Source of the DNA: Desulfuromonadaceae bacterium UBA2294
GTDB lineage: Bacteria > Desulfobacterota > Desulfuromonadia > Desulfuromonadales > UBA2294
Direction of reading: 5' to 3'
DNA length: 11,245 nt
NCBI GenBank assembly: GCA_002345625.1
Contig: DDWE01000020.1
Coordinates: forward strand, 3,848 to 15,092
Of this stretch, positions 5,565 to 11,245 are shown one piece after another; position 1 is the first letter of the stretch; each line of letters starts with the position of its first letter. Position numbers and translations under genes: made by a program. The notes below the pieces were generated by a model. It saw only the letters and a program-made list of their open reading frames with translations. It was not told the DNA's origin and did not search any database.

Positions 5565-7478
5565 TTACCAGCCCCCTCCACCACCGCCACCCCCGCCGCC
5601 ACCTGATGATCCGCCACCACCGGAACCGGACGATGAACCGGGAGCTGTGGACGATGCCGCGACCGCTGATGCGAGTGCTCCGCCGAGTACCCCGGAGAAA
5701 CTGCTCAACTGATGCACGTCCCAGTGGCGGCCATGGTACCAGGCCGGCTGGTAGCCCTCATCCTGATTCTGCAGGTGAAGAAACAGGCCGGCAAAACGTT
5801 CCATCCAGCGTTGCTCTACCCCCAGGGCCAATGCATAAGGGAGAAACTGTTCGAACAGTTGCGGGGTCTTCTCCGGCGGATTGCGGAAGTTCATCTCGTC
5901 GGCTTCGGCGACCTCAAGGTACTCGCGGAAACCGTCAAGCTCGTCGAGCAGGCGTCGCCCGGCGCGGGTCGGGGCTTTAAGCAGCTGATAAAAGAGCAGG
6001 TTGAATGCGATGGAGGTTACCAGAACGGCCGGGAGGGCGGGTGAAACCTCAGTGCCGAGGATGCCGATAACAAAGACCTCGGCGGCGACAAACGGCACGG
6101 CGAAGGCGGTGAGGAATAGTGCGCCTATGGCACTGAAGAATGAGGTGGTCGCACGCCATGCGGCGATTGTCTTGCTCCCCAGGGCGTAGACGCCAACGCT
6201 CCAGCCGGTTAACCAGAGGGAGAGAAAGCCGCCGATGGCGAGTTTTTCCGGGTCGCCAATTGCAACGACGGTCAGGCCGAGGACCAGCAGGGTCAGCAGG
6301 ATGCCGGGGACCAGCCAGCCGCGGTTGGTGACGAAGTAGATTTTTTCGTGATTGCGCTTCAGTGCCGCTTCATGCGCTTTGACCGCCTTGCCGATGGTGG
6401 CGTGCAGAGTCTGCTTCAACGTTATCGATCCGCCGACGCGGTTGCCGAAAAAGGTGCTGATGATGGCGTTTTCGCCGGCGGCCAGGCCGGTGGCCGGCTG
6501 CTGGCTGCGGGTCAGGGTGAATTCACCTCCCTGTTCTCGGATCTCCAGCAGCCCCTTGACCGCCAGATTGACGATCGCGGCGGCAAATGTCTTGTGATCA
6601 TAGCCCATGCGGGCGATGAAGCGGGCCGCGGCCGGCGTCACCCCCGGTGGCGGTGCATAGCGGACGATGATCACCCCCGCTTCCGGGTCGCGGCCAACAA
6701 CCCTCCAGGCCAGCAGGTAGTAGATCAGCAGCAGGCAGAGGCCGGCGAGCCCGATCAGCCAGCTGCGGTTGTCGTGCAGCAGCCAGCCGATTTGGCGCTC
6801 GGTAGAGGGGGGTGTGACATACCCTTTTGGCCAAACGACGACGATGGTCAGCCCTTCGCCGATTGAAAATGGCCGGGTGGTCGAAAACAGCACCGCGCCG
6901 TCAGCGCCGATCTCGCTGCGATAATCTTCCCCCTTTGCGCCCCGCGCTCCGGTATAGGCTTCCGGTTTCAGGGTTGCCGGTGGAATAGTTGACGGGAGCA
7001 GGACCCGGGCGGTTGCCGCGTCGATCGGAAACGCCCAGTCATTGCCGGTGACGTTCCAGTAGAGTTCATCGTGGTCGTCAAAAAAGCCGAGCTGGCGGTC
7101 GGTGCGGTAGGTCAGCTCATAACGGTAGGTGCTGCGGGGGAGTGTGTGCTCTTTGCGGCCGATATAGACGCGGACTCCGTTCCCCTCCCGGGCTTGATGC
7201 CAGCTCTCAGACTGGCCGTCGCGCCGAACGTCGATGACGTCAAATTCGACCTCGACCCGATTGCCGAAGCGATCACGGTAATCGGTGGGAAAGTCGCGGT
7301 AGATGCCGCGCTTGATCTGTTTCTGCTCCGTTGACACCACGATGGTCTCGGTGACCTGCATCGATCCGTCCGTAAAGACCTCGATGACGCTGTCGAAAGA
7401 GAGAATCCGCTCGTCGGCCCTTGCGGGCAGGGCCAGAACGAGAAGCATCAGGACGACGGGAAACAGCCGCTTCATCAT
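5565..7478 (-). CDS. DUF2207 predicted membrane protein with Gly-rich C-terminus
   Basis: This 637-aa protein has a signal peptide (MMKRLFPVVLMLLVLALPARA) and an extracytoplasmic beta-rich DUF2207 domain (about 24-218; IEVFTDGSMQVTETI, RGIYRDFP, DELYWNVTGNDW). A membrane helix follows (about 238-258), then a cytoplasmic region, then several helices at about 388-500. The C-terminal part has the family's typical GFREYLEVAEADEMNF and FEQFLPYALALGVEQRW. It ends in a Ser/Gly tail with long glycine runs and a final tryptophan. The molecular function of DUF2207 is unknown. It lies directly behind lemA, a common pairing. The first ATG (7476-7478) overlaps the lemA TGA as ATGA, which indicates translational coupling; a second ATG follows immediately. 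It is the last gene of the minus-strand cluster. Confidence 0.9.
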   Translation of the reverse strand: MMKRLFPVVLMLLVLALPARADERILSFDSVIEVFTDGSMQVTETIVVSTEQKQIKRGIYRDFPTDYRDRFGNRVEVEFDVIDVRRDGQSESWHQAREGNGVRVYIGRKEHTLPRSTYRYELTYRTDRQLGFFDDHDELYWNVTGNDWAFPIDAATARVLLPSTIPPATLKPEAYTGARGAKGEDYRSEIGADGAVLFSTTRPFSIGEGLTIVVVWPKGYVTPPSTERQIGWLLHDNRSWLIGLAGLCLLLIYYLLAWRVVGRDPEAGVIIVRYAPPPGVTPAAARFIARMGYDHKTFAAAIVNLAVKGLLEIREQGGEFTLTRSQQPATGLAAGENAIISTFFGNRVGGSITLKQTLHATIGKAVKAHEAALKRNHEKIYFVTNRGWLVPGILLTLLVLGLTVVAIGDPEKLAIGGFLSLWLTGWSVGVYALGSKTIAAWRATTSFFSAIGALFLTAFAVPFVAAEVFVIGILGTEVSPALPAVLVTSIAFNLLFYQLLKAPTRAGRRLLDELDGFREYLEVAEADEMNFRNPPEKTPQLFEQFLPYALALGVEQRWMERFAGLFLHLQNQDEGYQPAWYHGRHWDVHQLSSFSGVLGGALASAVAASSTAPGSSSGSGGGGSSGGGGGGGGGGGW

Positions 7479-8020
7479 CGCATCTCCGGCGGGGTCGCCT
7501 CGTCGGGCGATTCCAGTTCGAAAAGCGGGTAGGGGGTGTAGTGGAACAGGCGGGCGATGATCAGGTCCGGAAACGATTCGATGCGGATATTGAGATTGCG
7601 CACCGCGCCGTTATAGAAGCGCCGGGCGTACTGGATGTGATTCTCGACTTCGGTCAATTGATTTTGCAGCTGCAGGAAGCTCTGGTCGGCTTTGAGCTCG
7701 GGGTAGGCTTCCGCCAGGGCGATCAACTTGCGCAATCCGCTGCCAATAGCCCCTTCCAGAGGCCCGCGCGCACCGATCTCGTCCGTCTGTTGGGTGCGAC
7801 TGCGCAGTTCGGTCAGAGTGGTCAGTGTCGAGCGCTCAAAAGCGGCATATTGATCGACGGCCGCCACCAGTTTGGGGATCAGGTCAAAGCGACGTTTGAG
7901 TTGGACGTCGATATCGCTCCAGGCGGTCCGCACCCGGTTGCGGTCGCGGACCAGGCGGTTGTAGAGGACGACGCCCCATAGGCTGAGCGATCCGAAGCCC
8001 AGAATCAGAAAGAAGGTCAC
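7475..8020 (-). CDS. lemA: LemA family protein
   Basis: This 181-aa protein begins with one membrane helix (FFLILGFGSLSLWGVVLY) and is followed by the LemA signature YNRLVRDRNRVRTAW and IDVQLKRRFDLIPKLV. A long helical bundle comes next (ERSTLTTLTELRSRTQQ, AYPELKADQSFLQLQNQL), then the typical end RRFYNGAVRNLNIRIESFPDLIIA. LemA proteins are membrane-anchored four-helix proteins of poorly known role. The start is taken as GTG at 8018-8020, because GGAG lies 5 bases upstream and this gives the usual short N-terminus before the membrane helix. The in-frame ATG at 8048-8050 has no ribosome site and would add CTFQNSGVF. The cytochrome gene ends 34 bases upstream. The stop overlaps the DUF2207 start. 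Confidence 0.92.
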   Translation of the reverse strand: MTFFLILGFGSLSLWGVVLYNRLVRDRNRVRTAWSDIDVQLKRRFDLIPKLVAAVDQYAAFERSTLTTLTELRSRTQQTDEIGARGPLEGAIGSGLRKLIALAEAYPELKADQSFLQLQNQLTEVENHIQYARRFYNGAVRNLNIRIESFPDLIIARLFHYTPYPLFELESPDEATPPEMR

Positions 8021-8054
8021 GAATACTCCGCTGTTTTGGAACGTGCACATCGCA

Positions 8055-8348
8055 TTATTTTCGTTTGTGGCACGATTTACAGTCCGTGGGGATGTTTTCA
8101 TGGGTCATGTGGCAGGCCCGGCAGAACTTGTGTCCAAACTCCTCATCGACGATTCCGCCGAAGGACTTCAGGTTGTTGTGGCAGAACGCACAGTCCTTAA
8201 GCTGGTCGGCGTGAGTCTGATGGTTGAAGGAGACGACTCCTTCGCTGCCGGTGTAGTCTTTTGTGAAATTGGTGGCCAGCTCGGTTGCCAGCAGTGGTTG
8301 TGCCAGAGACAGGATCAGGGCGGCGAGGATGAACGGGATCAGGTGCAT
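8055..8348 (-). CDS. Periplasmic triheme cytochrome c7 (PpcA-like)
   Basis: This 97-aa protein has a signal peptide (MHLIPFILAALILSLAQPLLA), leaving a mature part of about 75 residues, the size of c7 cytochromes. Three c-type heme sites are visible: CAFCH (53-57), CRACH (76-80) and CKSCH (90-94). The pair of histidines in FNHQTH (43, 46) and H73 (FGHKFC) occupy the places of the distal ligands in Geobacter PpcA, so bis-histidine ligation of all three hemes is possible. Such cytochromes carry electrons through the periplasm toward outer-membrane conduits. The ATG at 8346-8348 lies 2 bases after the stop of the preceding gene, with GGGGAC upstream in that gene's end, so the two are probably translationally coupled. 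Unlike PpcA, the mature protein is not markedly lysine-rich, so its partners may differ. Confidence 0.92.
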   Translation of the reverse strand: MHLIPFILAALILSLAQPLLATELATNFTKDYTGSEGVVSFNHQTHADQLKDCAFCHNNLKSFGGIVDEEFGHKFCRACHMTHENIPTDCKSCHKRK

Positions 8349-8350
8349 GA

Positions 8351-8983
8351 TTATAAAGTCCCCGGAGAGGCATCTGCTGTGGCAAGCCATTGCCACTGGC
8401 AGGTGCAGAGCGACAGGCAGAGTTCCGCTTCGGCGGCAGTCATATCCTGCAATGCGGCGGGGAGTTCAGCTTGGTCGAGCCAGCTGCTATCGGGCGGAGT
8501 CAAATGCAGGGCAACAATGCTGTCGCGGTTGCCGTCGTGGATGAAAATCTGGTTCGGCTTCAGCCCGGTATTCATTCCGAACCGCAGCGCCGTGTCGTAG
8601 GCGGTCAGCGGGGTGAGCCCGCCTGGAGCGCCATATTGCAGCAGGGTTCTGTGCGCTGTAGTGAAGTCGGTGAGCGCGGCCAGTAACGGGACTGTTGGCA
8701 GGAGGAGGGTTGTCAGCTGGTCGGCCACATCTTCTGGCAACGTGCTGTGCTCCGGGCGCAACCCGATGTCGTCCGCCAGGGCATGCAGGGCTTCGTGCAG
8801 GGCGGCAGTCGGCGTGGCGAGCTGTGAGTAAAATGCCGCTTCGGCGGCGAGGCTGCCTTGCATCTGGAGGAAACAAGCGACAAGGCGTGCCGGTTCGCTC
8901 AGGTGTGCGTTGCCGCCTGATGGGCAGGGGCAGGGCCAGGGCGCATGGTTGCCACAACCGCCGGATGAACAGTGTGCGTGCAC
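8351..8983 (-). CDS. Unrecognised protein with His/Cys-rich N-terminus, coupled to cytochrome c7
   Basis: This 210-aa protein matches no family I recognise. Its first 27 residues are a dense metal-ligand-like segment: His 2, 4, 13, 27 and Cys 5, 10, 18, 20 (HAHCSSGGCGNH, PCPCP). The rest is mostly helical and leucine/alanine-rich (ARLVACFLQ, ALHEALHALADDIGL, DVADQLTTLLL). It then has a distinctive patch, LTPLTAYDTALRFGMNTG and NQIFIHDG, and a cysteine trio near the end (C189, C193, C195). No signal peptide or membrane helix is evident. The GTG at 8981-8983 is chosen because AAGGA lies 6 bases upstream. The TTG at 9011-9013 has its AAGGA directly adjacent, which is too close. The cytochrome c7 starts 2 bases after the stop. 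A maturation or metal-delivery role is possible but unproven. Confidence 0.7.
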   Translation of the reverse strand: MHAHCSSGGCGNHAPWPCPCPSGGNAHLSEPARLVACFLQMQGSLAAEAAFYSQLATPTAALHEALHALADDIGLRPEHSTLPEDVADQLTTLLLPTVPLLAALTDFTTAHRTLLQYGAPGGLTPLTAYDTALRFGMNTGLKPNQIFIHDGNRDSIVALHLTPPDSSWLDQAELPAALQDMTAAEAELCLSLCTCQWQWLATADASPGTL

Positions 8984-8988
8984 GGCAG

Positions 8989-9024
8989 ATCCTTGGTCAA
9001 AGGGAAGAAACAATCCTTGACCAA
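8989..9024 (-). repeat. Inverted (and near-direct) repeat at the start of the His/Cys-rich gene
   Basis: TTGGTCAA (8993-9000) and TTGACCAA (9017-9024) are perfect inverted 8-mers 16 bases apart. Because each is itself nearly palindromic, the extended units ATCCTTGGTCAA (8989-9000) and ATCCTTGACCAA (9013-9024) also form a near-direct repeat of period 24. On the minus-strand message the stem would end right beside the AAGGA ribosome site of the gene at 8983. It may be a protein operator or a translation-control hairpin. Confidence 0.45.
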
Positions 9025-9092
9025 ATTAATGGAAACCAGACACTGATGCAAGTTTAAAGGGAGGTCGGCGTGCTTGGGCGGAAGACAGGTTT

Positions 9093-9470
9093 TTAGGGCA
9101 TGGCCAGGGCGGGGAAACGGTCGGTGCCGGAGGTGAACTGGAGCAGATCAGCGAAGGTCATTCCGGCCGGCTTGACCAGTAGTAGCACCATGACCGTGAT
9201 GACCATGCAGGTGGCGACCCAGTTGAGGACGGTTGTGCGCAGGGCCCAGTCGGTTTCGGGCTTCTCTTCCTGCGTTTCGTCACGCTCTTTTTCCGGCAGG
9301 CGGGCTGCGGCCTGTCGCATCAGCTTGCCGGAGAAGAGGAAGAATATGATGGAGATGGCGTACTGGGGGAGAATCTCCAGGCTGGCTTCACCGCTGGCGA
9401 GCAGGGCAGCGTAGAAGGCAAGGACGCCGAGCCCAAGAAAAGTCATTTGTCGACTGAGGTTTGTTTTCAT
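9093..9470 (-). CDS. Small three-helix membrane protein of unknown function
   Basis: This 125-aa protein of unrecognised family has three hydrophobic helices. The first is near residues 10-25 (TFLGLGVLAFYAALLA), the second near 36-49 (QYAISIIFFLFSGK). The third is near 86-104 (TVLNWVATCMVITVMVLLLV), after a charged, glutamate-rich cytoplasm-like linker (PEKERDETQEEKPETDW). The start ATG (9468-9470) is preferred over the upstream frame start because it opens a basic MKTNLSRQ segment before the first helix. The ribosome site is weak (AGGCAG). It follows the SatP-like gene on the same strand after 75 bases and precedes the His/Cys-rich gene by about 110 bases. It is probably part of the same transcript. 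It could be an accessory subunit of the transporter-like protein, but this is inference. Confidence 0.7.
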   Translation of the reverse strand: MKTNLSRQMTFLGLGVLAFYAALLASGEASLEILPQYAISIIFFLFSGKLMRQAAARLPEKERDETQEEKPETDWALRTTVLNWVATCMVITVMVLLLVKPAGMTFADLLQFTSGTDRFPALAMP

Positions 9471-9545
9471 GGTCTGCCTGTCGCGTGGGTATGGCACGAA
9501 GATACGTGTTCATCCCGGCGCTGTCAAGACGTCAGCGGTCTTGCT

Positions 9546-10325
9546 TTAGCGCGGACGGCGTGCCCGTGCTGTGGCGACCTCACCGATGGTTCGGACACCC
9601 TGAAGGGCGTAGTGCAATCCGGCGGCCATGCCCAGAAGTCCGGCCGTCGCGCCAACCGCGAGAGCAACAGGCTGCAGAACGGCGATATAAGGGGTGCCGG
9701 CAAGGAGAAACAGGAACAGGGAGGTGCCGGCAAAGAAGGCACGACAGACCGGGGTCACCTTGACCTCCGTTTGCAGCGGCAGCAGTCCGAATAGACCCCA
9801 GAATGCGAGAAAACCGGAGAGCGCAAGTGGACTCGGCGCGGTGCCGAAGCCGCCGGCCGGCAGAATGTCGAGGGCGAGGATCGACGACCAGAGCAGACCG
9901 CCGCCAATGAACATCATGCCGCGAAAGGTTTTTTTCTTCATGGCCAGCATGCCGACGACAATCTGGATGGCGACGGCGAGAAAGACCAGACCGCCGGTCA
10001 GGTGGACATCACTGCCCATAAGACCGGTTTTGTGCAGGGTGTAGAGCAGCACCGCACTGCCCGCTGCAGCCAGGCCGGTGGCAATCCCCGCTTCGCCGGT
10101 GACGGCGGCCGGTGGGGTGATGCTGGTCGGAATCCGTACTTCCGGCAGGCGCTTGATATCGGTGCCGAAACGATCCACCAGTTCGGTGAATTTCGGGCAG
10201 GCCTGATATTCGGCAGAGCAGTAGCGGCTGATCTGACTGGCGTCATGGGCGGTGATGTAGCCGCAGCCGACGTCACAGATATCTTCATTGCAACCATAAT
10301 AGGGGCAGACAGCGAACCTGGCCAT
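9546..10325 (-). CDS. SatP/YaaH-like six-helix membrane protein with N-terminal six-cysteine domain
   Basis: This 259-aa protein has two parts. Residues 1-60 hold six cysteines spaced C-x4-C-x4-C-x3-C-x14-C-x6-C (C7, C12, C17, C21, C36, C43; CPYYGCNEDICDVGCGY), which suggests a zinc or iron-sulfur site. Residues about 80-245 have six hydrophobic helices whose sequence tracks the acetate transporter family GPR1/FUN34/YaaH (SatP). Examples are LLYTLHKTGLMG, IQIVVGMLAMKKKTFRG, FLAFWGLFGLLPLQT and GLLGMAAGLHYAL. The family's NPAPLGL signature is not intact; only a degenerate PPAAVTGEAG is present, so transport of acetate is uncertain. The ribosome site AAGGAGGAG before the ATG is very strong. It is the first gene after a sigma-54 promoter (10383-10398). 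A Cys-domain fusion to this family is unusual as far as I know. Confidence 0.75.
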   Translation of the reverse strand: MARFAVCPYYGCNEDICDVGCGYITAHDASQISRYCSAEYQACPKFTELVDRFGTDIKRLPEVRIPTSITPPAAVTGEAGIATGLAAAGSAVLLYTLHKTGLMGSDVHLTGGLVFLAVAIQIVVGMLAMKKKTFRGMMFIGGGLLWSSILALDILPAGGFGTAPSPLALSGFLAFWGLFGLLPLQTEVKVTPVCRAFFAGTSLFLFLLAGTPYIAVLQPVALAVGATAGLLGMAAGLHYALQGVRTIGEVATARARRPR

Positions 10326-10382
10326 GTTCTCCTCCTTGTGAAGAGCGGGCGCCGAAAAAGCGCGGGCACTGGTCGTCTATAC

Positions 10383-10398
10383 AGCAAAGGTCGTACCA
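10383..10398 (-). promoter_or_regulatory. Sigma-54 (-24/-12) promoter
   Basis: On minus the sequence is TGGTACGACCTTTGCT, against the consensus TGGCACG-N4-TTGCW. Every specified position matches except C to T at the fourth. The invariant GG (10396-10397) and GC (10384-10385) are separated by exactly 10 bases, as RpoN requires. With the C of GC as -12, transcription would start near 10372, about 47 bases before the ATG of the SatP-like gene. No competing sigma-70 boxes of similar quality were found in this region. Confidence 0.85.
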
Positions 10399-10450
10399 AT
10401 TGCGTAAACCTGCAAAAACTGGGGTTTGTTGCTGCGGGCAGGGGAGGCAC

Positions 10451-10468
10451 TTTTTGCAGCTGTGCAAG
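10451..10468. promoter_or_regulatory. Upstream activator site, copy 1
   Basis: TTTTTGCAGCTGTGCAAG is a near-palindrome with TTGCA and TGCAA arms around 4 bases. It is centred about 88 bases upstream of the predicted sigma-54 start. It matches the two other copies at 10571 and 10594 in all positions outside the 4-base spacer, including the flanking T run and final G. Confidence 0.7.
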
Positions 10469-10570
10469 CAAGCAGCCCGAACGTGGGGTGTTTGGGCCGT
10501 TTTTGGTGTCAGGGTTGTGAAAAATCGAGTCAATTCGGCAGGTTGGTGTTGCTGTTTGTCTTTTCTGCGT

Positions 10571-10588
10571 TTTTTGCATTTCTGCAAG
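10571..10588. promoter_or_regulatory. Upstream activator site, copy 2
   Basis: TTTTTGCATTTCTGCAAG has TTGCA/TGCAA arms and is centred near -207 relative to the predicted sigma-54 start. It is identical to copy 3 except for one spacer base, and lies 23 bases from it start to start. That is close to two helical turns, which suits cooperative binding of dimers on nearly the same DNA face. Confidence 0.7.
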
Positions 10589-10593
10589 ACGCC

Positions 10594-10611
10594 TTTTTGC
10601 ATTTTTGCAAG
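10594..10611. promoter_or_regulatory. Upstream activator site, copy 3
   Basis: TTTTTGCATTTTTGCAAG has TTGCA/TGCAA arms and is centred near -230 relative to the predicted sigma-54 start. It lies only 14 bases beyond the stop codon of the enhancer-binding regulator gene, which is the natural candidate to bind it. Confidence 0.7.
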
Positions 10612-10625
10612 AGAACCGGCAAAGC

Positions 10626-11245
10626 TCAGCCGAGGCTGGTTTTGCTGATGGCGTACTTTTTCAATTTGCGGTAGATGGTCGCCATGTTCATGCCGGCTTC
10701 GGCGGCAGCCGCCTCTACGTTGCCACCGTGTTTGCGTAACAGTCGACGCAGGTAGTCGACTTCAAAATGGGCCAGGGCGCTGGTGTAGTCCGATTCGTCC
10801 AGCAAGGCCGGTCCCCCCTCAACTTTGATGAACTGACCGAGAATCGGCAGTCCGATGTAGGCATCAGTGGTCAGGGTCATGGCGGCTTCAATGACGTTAC
10901 GCAGCTGGCGGATGTTGCCAGGCCAGGCAAAGGACTGAGCGGCTGTCATCGCCTCCGGGGTCAGCCCCTTGATCTCGATGCCGAACTTTTCATTCTGCTC
11001 GCAGATGAACCGGCTGACCAGCAGTGGAATATCTTCGCTGCGTTCGCGCAGCGGCGGCAGGTGCAGGTTGATGACATTGAGCCGATAATAGAGGTCTTCG
11101 CGGAAACTGCCGTCGGCGACCGCCATCTGCAGATCGGCATTAGTGGCCGAAAGAATGCGGACATCAACCTTGGTCGGCTCGCGATCACCGACCCGCATAA
11201 ATTCGCGCTCCTGCAGAAAACGCAGCAGCGTCTTCTGCACGTTGA
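10626..11245 (-). CDS. Sigma-54-dependent transcriptional activator, C-terminal part (5' end outside window)
   Basis: This is an enhancer-binding protein of the NtrC class, with about 205 C-terminal residues visible. From the window edge, the AAA+ domain continues with LLRFLQEREFMRVG, the sensor I strand DVRILSATNADL, the arginine-finger region FREDLYYRLNVINLHLPPLR and the sensor II segment WPGNIRQLRNVI. The last 35 residues form a Fis-type helix-turn-helix (NVEAAAAEAGMNMATIYRKL). Such proteins hydrolyse ATP to open RpoN promoters while bound to upstream palindromes. The receiver or sensor domain, the Walker motifs and the GAFTGA loop lie outside the window, so the signal is unknown. The frame runs through the window edge without a start; a GTG there is only an internal valine. 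Palindromes and a sigma-54 promoter follow its stop codon directly. Confidence 0.95.
   Translation of the reverse strand, partial: NVQKTLLRFLQEREFMRVGDREPTKVDVRILSATNADLQMAVADGSFREDLYYRLNVINLHLPPLRERSEDIPLLVSRFICEQNEKFGIEIKGLTPEAMTAAQSFAWPGNIRQLRNVIEAAMTLTTDAYIGLPILGQFIKVEGGPALLDESDYTSALAHFEVDYLRRLLRKHGGNVEAAAAEAGMNMATIYRKLKKYAISKTSLG

Larger units (their letters stand above)
10326..10625 (-). promoter_or_regulatory. Sigma-54 control region between the activator gene and the SatP-like gene
   Basis: This 300-base region has no supported gene. On minus it contains, from upstream to downstream, three copies of the palindromic element TTTTTGCA-N4-TGCAAG (given here in plus-strand orientation), a -24/-12 promoter at 10383-10398, an untranslated leader of about 47 bases and a strong ribosome site. 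A degenerate fourth palindrome (TTGC-N8-GCAA, 10400-10415) abuts the -24 box. The layout is that of an enhancer-activated sigma-54 promoter. Confidence 0.7.

Noticed and set aside
6348..6866. Antisense frame (172 aa) opposite the DUF2207 gene
   Set aside because: It is entirely antisense to a conserved coding region, with no recognisable motif.
8021..8101. Longer LemA start (ATG at 8050 or the frame start at 8101)
   Set aside because: The frame start overlaps the cytochrome gene, and neither has a ribosome site. GTG at 8020 has GGAG at a good distance and gives the usual LemA N-terminus.
8351..8983. TorD-type chaperone as identity of the His/Cys-rich gene
   Set aside because: The length and helical content are compatible, but no TorD signature could be identified, so it is left unnamed.
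10445..10460. GGCAC...TTGC on plus as a second sigma-54 promoter
   Set aside because: The GG to GC spacing is 8 bases instead of 10. The TTTTTGCA part belongs to the palindromic activator site.
10002..10520. Plus-strand frame of 172 aa through the sigma-54 control region
   Set aside because: It runs antisense through the Cys-rich domain gene and its promoter. It has no ribosome site and a random-looking product.

Overview
The window looks like a chromosomal segment from an acetate-using, cytochrome-rich, anaerobic deltaproteobacterium of the Desulfuromonadales type (Geobacter, Desulfuromonas or Pelobacter relatives). This is inferred from gene content, not from a database match. The supporting genes are a DUF485 plus ActP acetate-permease pair, a periplasmic triheme c7-type cytochrome, and a sigma-54 enhancer-binding regulator with its target promoter. 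No rRNA, tRNA, CRISPR array, insertion sequence or phage gene was seen.

Left part, plus strand unless noted. The window opens inside trpS (3' end only). A 397-base gap follows that holds a GCAAAG-type inverted repeat. Two small genes then lie back to back: a DUF4177-like protein on minus and an unrecognised basic protein of about 89 aa on plus. A near-consensus sigma-70 promoter at 1555-1582 sits about 210 bases ahead of a DUF485 gene and an ActP-type sodium:solute symporter. The symporter carries a large extra periplasmic domain. A strong intrinsic terminator closes this unit. Next come an unrecognised bitopic membrane protein, preceded by a perfect palindrome, and a LysE/RhtB exporter 9 bases behind it.

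Right part, all on minus and converging on the LysE gene. In transcription order these are: the 3' end of a sigma-54-dependent activator; a 300-base control region; a six-helix protein resembling the acetate transporter SatP/YaaH, with an added N-terminal six-cysteine domain; a 125-aa membrane protein; a 210-aa protein with a His/Cys-rich N-terminus; a triheme cytochrome c7; LemA; and a DUF2207 membrane protein with a Gly-rich tail. The last four are tightly packed (gaps of 2 and 34 bases, then a 4-base overlap).

The most notable signal is the control region at 10326-10625. It contains an almost perfect -24/-12 promoter on minus at 10383-10398, with GG and GC in the correct register. Three copies of an 18-bp palindromic element (TTTTTGCA-N4-TGCAAG) lie at about -88, -207 and -230 from the predicted start. 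This matches a sigma-54 promoter with upstream activator sites, and an enhancer-binding protein is encoded immediately upstream. The simplest reading is that this regulator controls the Cys-rich SatP-like gene and perhaps the membrane/cytochrome genes behind it. That would be a regulated unit combining a small-acid transporter-like protein, a possible metal- or redox-sensing domain and a periplasmic electron carrier. The function of the unit is inference.
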